Shown: positions 20,601-28,938 of the stretch, piece by piece | How the letters are laid out: every line of letters begins with the position of its first letter | How positions within the stretch are numbered: position 1 is the first letter of the stretch | Assembly: GCA_006503475.1 (NCBI GenBank) | Contig: RSEH01000368.1 | Location: 1-34,217, forward strand | Direction of reading: 5' to 3' | Length of the DNA: 34,217 nucleotides | DNA from: Stentor roeselii | Lineage: Eukaryota; Ciliophora; Heterotrichea; Heterotrichida; Stentoridae | Program-made: the position numbers and the translations under genes | The notes under the pieces: generated by a model | Told to the model about the DNA's origin: nothing | What the model saw: only the letters and a program-made list of their open reading frames with translations | Database searches by the model: none

Positions 20601-21677
20601 AATACAGCTGAGATCTTATATTCAGTCTATTTATTTAATTATGAACTTCATCCAGTTCTTGATAGTTTTCTTGTTGGTTTGCGTCCCCAAAGCAGCCTTC
20701 CTAACCTTTTTTATCTTTTAATCAATCCAAATAACGGAATAAGAATGAAAACATCTTTGAAAAATTTTGGATACTCAACACATCTCTTTCTTCTGAATGT
20801 AGGCTTACAGTTAGAAAGTCTCATGATGTTACTGCTCAGTGGCATAATCTTAAAACTCTTGACATTTATACCATTTTGCAGTAATAAATTAAAATCAACG
20901 ATCAGTAAATTCAAGTTTGCAGTATTTTTAAGGTTTTGGATTCAATCGTTTTATGAAATAGGAACTGCTCTTGTTTATTCATTTCAAAATTTAAAACTTG
21001 AAAATTCAACACAAATTGTTGATTTTTCTTTTAGTATTGTTTTTGGGGTAATTATTATTCAGGGTGCTGGAATTACTGGATTCTTCTTAATGATTTATTT
21101 GATAAAAGTACGTTATAATCTTATAGAGGATGAAGAAATAAAAGAATTTTTAAAAAAATATGGACCTTTTTTCGAAGAGTTTAAAGAAGAAGGGTTGGCT
21201 AACTGGATATTTACTATCATCTTTATTTTAAGAAGAGCAGTTCTTATTGGGTGTTATTGCGTTAGAAAATTTCCAGTCTTTCAGTTATCTTTTTCATTAT
21301 TTTTTTCTATTATCGTATTAGATATCTAGAATTCTTGGTATTTGTTTATTGTCAGGCCCTATAAAAAAAATAATTCTAATATTTACCATATAATCAATGA
21401 GTTGATGATATTTTCATATCATCTGATTTTGTTGATTAGTTATTGTGATGGAACTTTATTGAATTCTGAATTTCGGGCTAATTTATGTATCTATACGATT
21501 TATGCAACATGGGGCCTTAATTCTGTATTTAGTTTGGCAAGTATTATACAAAAAATTATTATTAAAATACGGAGTTGGTTGAATAGAAGGAAGATCAGTA
21601 TAAAAGAAAATAAATATGTCAGTAAAACTTCTCCGGATGTAGTTATCACCAGTACAAAAGTAGAAATAATTAAGTAG
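17604..21677 (+). CDS. LamG-like, cysteine-rich repeat, multipass membrane protein
   Basis: The spliced protein is 1352 residues: exon 1 is 17604-21314 (1237 codons) and exon 2 is 21330-21677. Order: signal peptide (about 1-15); a LamG/concanavalin-like domain to about 225 (WALITGEINLNSVKLKINGV-type strands; motif seen as TWTLITGEINL); furin/growth-factor-receptor Cys repeats about 226-850, including six 44-residue copies at about 546-809; a beta-rich linker about 855-945; then about nine hydrophobic segments from about 973. The 15-nt intron interrupts the seventh of these and splicing completes ...SIINSWYLFIVRPY. Without splicing the last segments and the cytosolic tail would be lost. This layout, a large extracellular Cys-rich part plus a multipass C-terminus, is common among ciliate surface proteins. 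Ligand and function are unknown. Stop is TAG. Confidence 0.88.
19239..20030 (+). repeat. Six tandem 132-bp coding repeats (44 residues each)
   Basis: The start TGTCTTCC recurs at 19239, 19371, 19503, 19635, 19767 and 19899, and again at 20031, always exactly 132 bp apart. Each copy encodes C-L-P-C ... C-T-S-C-I-R-N-N-Y ... C-I-C ... F-Y-E-D. The middle copies are nearly identical in DNA, including silent positions. The first half of copy one and the last copy are more divergent. This points to recent amplification or gene conversion within the gene. Confidence 0.95.
21315..21329 (+). other. 15-nt phase-0 intron in the multipass membrane protein gene
   Basis: The sequence is GTATTAGATATCTAG. 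It reads through in frame to its own terminal TAG, so the unspliced frame stops exactly at the intron end. Removing it joins ...FFSII to NSWYLFIVRPY and opens another 115 codons. Position 10 is A. Confidence 0.9.
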
Positions 21678-24547
21678 TTAGTAATTATTAGTTGAAATAG
21701 CTCAGAGATTTTTATTCATTTTTATAGTTTAAATATTTTCTGTCATTTGGATATAGAAAATAATATTATTGATTGAATGAAACTATACTCTTATAAAGTT
21801 ATCAAGAGAATTAGGTAATAATTAAATATAAAAACCCAAATCAATATCCTTTCAAATATTTTATAATAATCAATAATTAAGAAATAGTAATATGCAGGAT
21901 TATCAGTGAATCAAAAATAAATAATTTTAAGGACTCTGAATGATCTATGCAAAAGATTGATTCAACTTTTCATTTAAGTAATTTGAAGATATATTGCTAT
22001 AATATTAATTTTAATTAAGTGTATTAAATAATATTTAGAAATTTAAAAATCGATAAGGTTTCATCTAGTTATACTTTTACCAAAAAATATTATATATTAT
22101 TATTTGGCCTATCTCAGTTATAAGATATTTTATATTTATCTCATAACGAAATTTGGGACAAACAGGTTGAAATACATATATTTTTAAGGAGTAAAGAGAT
22201 GATTTGTATAAAGTTTGATCAGGATCTAGTATTAAAGGAAAAATAGCAATGGTATATTTTTATATAAAGAAAAGGTATATTATCAAATAATTTTAAAATA
22301 TGTGCGATATATAGAAATATTGATCAAATTTAGTTACGAAAATTATGATATGTCTTTTGAATATAAAAGGATTTTACATCGATTGTAAGAATGATTCTTT
22401 ATAAAAATTTCCCACTTGATAAATATATAATAATTTTTAACATCCTACCCTGATATTGATGCTTCAAAAACGAAAGTAAAACTTTGGCTAGCACAAGATA
22501 AGCTAATCAAAATATTCATAAACTTATTGAATTTCCTTTGTTAATAAAATTAAACTATGTGATTGATTCAACCTTGATTCTAGCATGGTATAGATGAATT
22601 CGTTTGTGTAATAATGATCTCTTTTAAATACTCAAGAGTTTGAATCTCTACAGGCCTTCATAACTAAATTTTCAAAACTATGCTAAAACTACATCCGATT
22701 TAAGTAGCATACTGTTTTATATTCTCACAAATTGATTAAAGTCTGGTTTTTATTGAAAGTGATAATTTAAATTATCATTTGCCGAACAAAACTTAAGACT
22801 TCAAAATATTAACACATACTTGTGCTCTGGAATGAAGTTATGAGAAGGAGTTTTAAAACTCTTTATTTTGAATAATCTTAAATAAAATTTTTGAATCTTT
22901 GAAATTTTCAGAGTTTTCAAGCATAATTTTGTATTATCAAGAAATCATATTGAATGAAAAGATTTAATCAATATATTTCTTGATTAGCAAGAATCTGTTA
23001 GAGTAAAGAAATTTATTGGATTGATGTAATTGTTCTGGAATATCTCTGAAAAGATTCTGACAGAAATTCTATGTATTTAAGAGCTTCTAAATAGTTTAAG
23101 CAATTATCCTGGTTCATATTTTTACTTACCAAATCTCTAAGAGTAAATAGTAATAAAAATGACTTTAAATTGAAATATTCTCATCCTATAAGATCTTACA
23201 AGTTTACAAAAAGATTACTTAAAATATAAAATATTTGTATGAATCCTCTGAAGATTTTATATAAGGTCATTCATTAATGCTCAAAACATTTTCTCAATAT
23301 GTGTTTATTACACAAAGGAAATCTTCGAAATTTCAAAAGCATTAAGGTCTAAGAAAGAGTTAGATAATCAATATATTATATAGTAAAAATAAATGCATAA
23401 ATTAATAATCCTCTATCAGCTTATAAATTTCTCAATAATATTCAAAGGTGAATTAATAATTTAAATTCTTATGATAAGCAATTAAGCTCAAAATTAAAAT
23501 GAAACCGAATATATTATCATTTTTTATAAATTAATTAAGTTATCTTTCTATACTCGTTGTTAATATTTGAACTGTATATCAAAGATCATTATTTATGCTA
23601 TTTTTTTATTTCAAAATAGTGAATATAATAATTGATTTTGTTTATTTGTGATTGATCACTATTACAATTTGATGAGGCTCAATTAAAATGATAAGTTTGA
23701 TAGTATTTCAATTCAGTTTTTAATGTTAGCTTGTTAACTTTACAGTATTAAACACTCATAATCATATCTTATATAATTGAATCTTTAAACTAGTGAGTTA
23801 AAGAATTCCTTTTATTTTGAATGTATTAATTCATATCAGTCTCATTCCAATAATGTAATATTTACACAATATTTATTAATTTCATTATATTACTTACTTG
23901 AAACTTGAATCATTAGCTACTTAATTAATATTATCAATTAACTCTGCTATCATTATTTTAATAGCCTTTAATCTTAGATACTGTTTAGATATAATATTTT
24001 AAACATCAAATTTATTTTTAAATATGATATCCTCGAATTAAACTTGACTAATGAAAGTGAATTAAATAAATCTCTTCTATATCCTCTTCTATTTCTAAAA
24101 TATTCTGAATAATCTAGATTAATTACAAGTTTTACCTAAATTTAAGCTAATACAAAGGCCATTTCATTTAAGCACTTCAATATCTTATTCATATATACAA
24201 CTAATTTACTTTACCTAAAATATCAAAAGACTCTATGCTGAAATGGTAGGTTAATTTAAATTAATAATTTAATAAATGATATTATTTCGCAAAAAGTATT
24301 AATGAAACCACTAAACTATTATCGAAAATCAGGAAATATTCATGAAAATATAGCCAGCTATCTAATAAATTATGGTCAGATCTTTAAACTATAAACACTC
24401 TATTCGATTTACAAAATTTTATCAATAATTGATATTATGTAGATGATAAGTAATAGATAAAATATTTATATGCATCGTTGATTAAATACAAGAAAATAAT
24501 ACTTATAAGAGCTAATGGTTAAAGATTAATGCTTAATGATATAATTC
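21678..24547. other. 2.9-kb very AT-rich region without recognisable genes
   Basis: I see only short frames broken by stops on both strands, homopolymers and A/T palindromes. One is TGATAATTTAAATTATCA at 22760-22777, whose core recurs at 28485. No tRNA-like cloverleaf, transposase remnant or terminal repeat was recognised. The region is longer than other spacers in this window. Confidence 0.55.
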
Positions 24548-25078
24548 TTAGTTAAGAAAATCAGAAAATCTGAATGATGATAAAATCAATGACTCCTTAC
24601 ACATTTTTAGATCTCTTTTGTTTTGGCAAACTAATTTTAAACTTTCGAAATTCTTAGTCGCTGCTTTACTCCTCAAATCAATCAAACTATATCTTGAAAA
24701 AAAATCTTTAACCAACAAAAAATTCAAACACTTAAAAAAATAAAAATTAAGCCCAAAACATTGTTCTATTTTAAATACTTTATCAAACTGATCATAAACA
24801 AACATATTCCATTTCCAATCTAAAAAGACAAAACATTTCGATGAAAACTTCGCTGAAACTATTCTTTCTTGTAACTTTTTTATAGTCTTAGATGACCTCA
24901 AATCAATAATTTCTGATTTATTTTCAGTAGATAAACACATCGATTTTAAATCTCTTGATAAACAAATAAAATAAACACGAGATCTTTCAAATAAAAACCT
25001 TCTCTTTATCATAAAATTCATACAATCAATAAAAAAAATATCACCTTTCGATGTTCCACATACTAAAACTGATTTCAT
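24548..25078 (-). CDS. WD40-like open frame, probably the 3' part of the upstream WD40 gene
   Basis: These 176 codons start with an ATG that overlaps the stop of the preceding frame by 4 nt (ATGA). The beginning, SVLVCGTSKGDIFFID, reads like a WD40 blade strand pair. It continues the series of blades from the preceding frame, which ends with a partial blade. The rest is divergent, rich in Phe, Lys and Ser. A one-base frameshift relative to the upstream frame is the simplest explanation, either a real mutation or a sequence error. Independent translation by reinitiation cannot be excluded. A 15- or 16-nt intron cannot join the frames, because the required length is 2 modulo 3. Stop is TAA. Confidence 0.55.
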   Translation of the reverse strand: MKSVLVCGTSKGDIFFIDCMNFMIKRRFLFERSRVYFICLSRDLKSMCLSTENKSEIIDLRSSKTIKKLQERIVSAKFSSKCFVFLDWKWNMFVYDQFDKVFKIEQCFGLNFYFFKCLNFLLVKDFFSRYSLIDLRSKAATKNFESLKLVCQNKRDLKMCKESLILSSFRFSDFLN

Positions 25079-26553
25079 AAGACATAAAATTGAATCCTAC
25101 TACCAAACTCTATCGATTTTATATCTTTCAATCTTTTCAAACTGAAGAAGAAAACTTTTTCAAAACCATAAACAATCAAATTCAGTTTTATTGACACACA
25201 CAAACACGCTTGCGAAATTTTATTGAGTTTGGTAATTATTATTGTTTTTGAAGAACAAATATTTTTTCGTTCAATCTCATTATTCTCCCCTCCGAAGTAA
25301 AGGTTTTTGTTTGATATTTGAACACATAGGATTTCAAGGATTAGGTTATCAAATGATTTTTTAACTTGAAAAGATCTTGAACACCAAAGTTTTATAGAAA
25401 AGTCTTTTGAGCACGATGCAAATATTCGAGTTTTTCTGCAAAAATCTATTGAATTTACTTGTTCAGAATGAGATTTTAAGCTTCTCAACAAATACAGAGT
25501 TTTTGAGTTTATAAACTGTACACACCCATCTCTATGTCCAGTCACCAGCATCTCATATTCTTCATCTAAACATGCGCAGTGAGGACTACCTTTAAAGTAA
25601 GCTTTTTTTAAAAAGTTTGATTTATTTAACTCAAGGTTTTGAATCATCCCATCTTCACAAACAAAAATAATTTGTTGAGATTTTTTTTTGAATGATACGA
25701 ATTCAACTTTTGAGTTTGTTTTGATCATATAAATAAGGGAAAGTTTAGCAGTGCTCCAAATTCTGATTGTTTGATCGTAAGATCCGCTCAAAAACGTGTT
25801 TGAATATTTAATAAATTTTACAGTTTTCACAATATTTTTATGTTCGTCAAAAATAGCTTTTAGTTTTTTTTTTCTAAGATTCCACAAGCATATTGAGCAG
25901 TCACTACTCGCTGATAAAGCGTAATTTGATGAAGAATCAATATCGAGATCTAAAATGATTGATTTGTGATATGAAAGACAGGCAATGTTTTGAAGAGTTT
26001 CGGGATTCCATAATCTGATTTTTGAATCGGAGCTCCCACTGATTAAAACTTTGTTATCTTCAGATAGACACAAAGTAGTAATGCTAGAAGTTCGATTTTG
26101 AAGAAAATACTTAAATTTGTTGTTGACTTGTTGTTTTGTGTAGTTAAAGATTGTAATTTCTTTAATCAATTGTTCGTTAAAGCTATTCTTTATCTTGAAA
26201 TAGATATTTGAATAATGATGAGTAAATGATTGTTTAGAAGTTTCACACAAAGAAAGACTTTGAATTTTATTTGAATTTTTTTTAAAAAAACTAGTTTTCT
26301 CGATATAAAAACAATAAAAGTATTCAGGTAGAGTAAGCCAGAACCATTTTAATTGAAATAGGGACAACTTTATTGTTCTGCATCTTTTAAGTATATGTTT
26401 TTGAAATTTTATAGTTGGTTTCTTTTTTGATTTAAAAGTTCTTATAATGTGTTTTATAGGTTTTCTTAAGTGTTGTTTAAGATCTTTGGGTGAAATAAGA
26501 TTACATTGGCAATCGCACATATATTTCCTTAAATCTGACGTCAGATTTTCCAT
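25075..26553 (-). CDS. Divergent WD40-repeat protein, probably interrupted
   Basis: These are 492 codons. Residues 1-150 are basic and unassigned, with a short Cys cluster (MCDCQC) near the start. WD40 blades run from about 150 to the end: SGSSDSKIRLWN near 172, SASSDCSICLWN near 213, SGSYDQTIRIWS near 256, and further weaker ones. It is probably a beta-propeller scaffold; partners are unknown. The ATG follows TATATAAAA. The coding sequence is visibly richer in A/T, Lys, Asn and Phe than its neighbours, and it is the only gene in a 7.3-kb AT-rich block, so it may evolve fast or be decaying. It ends with TGA inside ATGA, where the next frame begins. Confidence 0.7.
   Translation of the reverse strand: MENLTSDLRKYMCDCQCNLISPKDLKQHLRKPIKHIIRTFKSKKKPTIKFQKHILKRCRTIKLSLFQLKWFWLTLPEYFYCFYIEKTSFFKKNSNKIQSLSLCETSKQSFTHHYSNIYFKIKNSFNEQLIKEITIFNYTKQQVNNKFKYFLQNRTSSITTLCLSEDNKVLISGSSDSKIRLWNPETLQNIACLSYHKSIILDLDIDSSSNYALSASSDCSICLWNLRKKKLKAIFDEHKNIVKTVKFIKYSNTFLSGSYDQTIRIWSTAKLSLIYMIKTNSKVEFVSFKKKSQQIIFVCEDGMIQNLELNKSNFLKKAYFKGSPHCACLDEEYEMLVTGHRDGCVQFINSKTLYLLRSLKSHSEQVNSIDFCRKTRIFASCSKDFSIKLWCSRSFQVKKSFDNLILEILCVQISNKNLYFGGENNEIERKNICSSKTIIITKLNKISQACLCVSIKLNLIVYGFEKVFFFSLKRLKDIKSIEFGSRIQFYVL
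26531..26548. other. 18-nt perfect palindrome with a CRE-type core
   Basis: AAATCTGACGTCAGATTT is its own reverse complement and contains TGACGTCA, the classic bZIP (CREB/ATF) site. It overlaps codons 2-8 of the WD40 gene. It may be a factor-binding site near the transcription start, or coincidence within coding sequence. Confidence 0.35.
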
Positions 26554-27198
26554 TTTTATATACTAGTAAAGCCAAATATATAAGAACTAGACTAATTTTG
26601 AAGAGTTCTAATATATTTTTCATATATCCTTGCAGTATTCTGTTAAAATTCTTCTCATTTTTTTTGAATTCAGGTAAACAACCACAAAAACAAAAAGCTG
26701 GTAAGAGTTCTATTCAGAATATATAAAAAAAGGCTAATTATGATACTATTTCAATTTTCTTCAGTTTCTTAACTATTCATAATCTCAAAGGAAGGCAAAC
26801 GTAGCAAATTGATCAGCTTTAATCAAAATAAGAGAGCACATAAGATAATAATCTTGAACTTGAACTAAAAAATTTTCAGATGAAAAACAAGGGATTTTTA
26901 AATCTATTTCAAAATCTATCTAGATGAAATTATTTACGATTTAAATAATAGCACTATTCTTTATTTTATCTAATATTCACTTATATTAACAATACAAAGT
27001 TTTTTATTATCAAAAATTCCGAAATTAAGGTTTATAATCTTCTTTATATTAGTTAGGCTTCACTAATAAGTTTTCAAAGTCATCAGATAAATTATGAAAT
27101 AGGATAAAAGTCTTAAATTAGCAGTAGTCTTATGAATGGCTATTTGGGTATTTGTTTATTTAAACTTTCTTGTGTTTAGAGTGAGTTAATGAAAATTT

Positions 27199-27229
27199 AT
27201 ATAGTTAATCTATTGATGATTAACTATAT
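27199..27229. repeat. 12-bp perfect inverted repeat
   Basis: ATATAGTTAATC and GATTAACTATAT are separated by a 7-nt loop. It lies in noncoding AT-rich DNA; no function is assigned. Confidence 0.6.
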
Positions 27230-28402
27230 GTAACACTAGTCAAATTAAAACACATTAAATCGGAATAATTTGTTCCTTAAGCATATCTATTCTAAGGAAA
27301 TCATTATTTAATAATTTTTAAATTTTCTTGATTTCTGGTTATTGTTTTTGGTTAAAGAGCATAATACATCAAAATTCAAAAGAGAAATTAGAAAACTAAA
27401 AAGTGTTTTCTTTTTAGTTGATTAAATCTTTGATATTAAACAATTAATAAAGCACAGGTTTTAGGATGATAATCAGGATAAATATCAACTATTCTTATAT
27501 TTATCATATTCAAACCTTAAAGATTATCAAATAGTAATATCTGTTAAGTATTTCTTTGTTATTTTCTGAAATAATGTTTCAAGTATTCTTCTATAATTTT
27601 AATAAGCAATCGGTAATTATTGAACTTAGTTTGATTCCCCTTATTCTTTCTTACTATACTGATTCTTGATTTCACTTCAACCAGAATAAGTCCTTTCAAG
27701 AATTATCATAAAATATTTTCTAATTTTGTTAAGCTCTATATGAAGTATTTCGAGAATCCTTTTTTAAACCTTCAAAAATTTCTTGTCTTGTAATTAATAT
27801 CTTAGGTTTTCTATCTTGTTGACTCACTATAAATAACAATAATTAAACCTGTAGTTTTGTAATACTTCATATACTTTATTTGATGCCAATTAAAGAAACC
27901 TACAGGATTAATTTATCTAATTGAGTATGTAGCCCTCAGTTCCAAGGTGGAACTATATCCTTGAGTCTTGGGGTTCTGAGTTACTTTAGAAGATTTTCTA
28001 TGTAATTCTATTCTCTTTTACACCTTTTTCTCTCTTGTCATCTTCCTCCTTTCCTTGTCATTTTGCTTCAGTGCTTTTCAGGTGAACACGCAGATTGTCT
28101 CCCTTTTTCTGTCTTTTTTTATCGGATACTTCCTTATTCTAAGCCTCAAAAAGTATGTTTGTTTCGTAGTCTTGGAAGGATCATGATCTCTCAATCATCA
28201 TCGATTAAAGAATCAGCTCTCTTCATTTTCCGCTTATCGCTTTGACACCAACTGAAAGTATCTTGATTCAAGCATAACAGCTGAACCTTTGCACTCAAAA
28301 AATAAGTCTTGAATAATGCTAAGAAATTCATTCAATTTTCAGGACTTTGATTGATATTTGGCCACCTTTACATTTAGAATAACTAGAAAAGTATAATAAC
28401 AT

Positions 28403-28449
28403 ATGAATGATTGTCAGATTAATGAATGATTGTCAGATTAATGAATGAT
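28403..28449. repeat. 19-nt tandem direct repeat, about 2.5 copies
   Basis: ATGAATGATTGTCAGATTA occurs at 28403 and 28422, and its first 9 bases again at 28441. The first two copies are identical. This is a small slippage-type repeat. Confidence 0.9.
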
Positions 28450-28938
28450 CCTCTAAGATATATCTTTTAATTGGGTAATCACCAGATAATTTAAATTATC
28501 ATTCAAGGGAATTCAAATAAAATCAGAAGTTTTGTATGATAAAGAAATTCTAATATAAGAGCAAAGATTATTATTTAAGAAGATAAGATAGAAGCGGTTT
28601 CTGATATATTGTAATCAATATTCATTAGTTCTTCAAAAACTTAAAATAATCGTAATATCTCCTTGAAATAACTACAGTAAAGGGTTGCGACCTTACGCCT
28701 TCTCAATCTTTTTAAACAAAAAAAAATTGTACTTTTTCATTAGATTTGTAATCTCAGAATATAAAAAACCCATAAATCTTTATGAATTTGATAGGCTACA
28801 ATCTGAGTACTTTTTTCTAGAAGCAGAGAGAGGCCAAATATGATTAAAAACCGAATTTCTTAACTTTCTCAATCTAAATATTCATCAGCAAACTGATAAA
28901 AACAAGAAACCATAATTTCTAACTCTAAGATAATCTAT

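Larger units (their letters stand above)
26554..28938. other. 2.4-kb AT-rich region with a pyrimidine-rich island
   Basis: No gene can be supported. Notable elements are a 12-bp hairpin (27199-27229), a less AT-rich and C/T-rich island (about 27925-28260), and a 19-nt direct repeat (28403-28449). Read on the minus strand, the island is purine-rich like coding sequence, but every frame has stops, so it may be a gene relic or a noncoding transcript. Confidence 0.5.

Noticed and set aside
22560-22670. tRNA-like T-arm (AGAG TTTGAAT CTCT)
   Set aside because: No matching acceptor stem, D-arm or anticodon arm could be drawn around it.
25050-25112. A 15- or 16-nt intron repairing the WD40 gene
   Set aside because: The frames need a removed length equal to 2 modulo 3. 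The only 15-nt GT...AG candidate (GTCTTATGAAATCAG) leads straight to TAG.
26554-26640. Minus-strand ATG frame with a membrane-like segment upstream of the WD40 start
   Set aside because: It runs in a different frame for only about 40 codons and ends inside the WD40 gene. There is no splice that would join them.
28063-28245. 60-codon frame on the + strand
   Set aside because: It has no ATG at its start (it begins at TTG) and no recognisable domain, and it lies in the skewed island.
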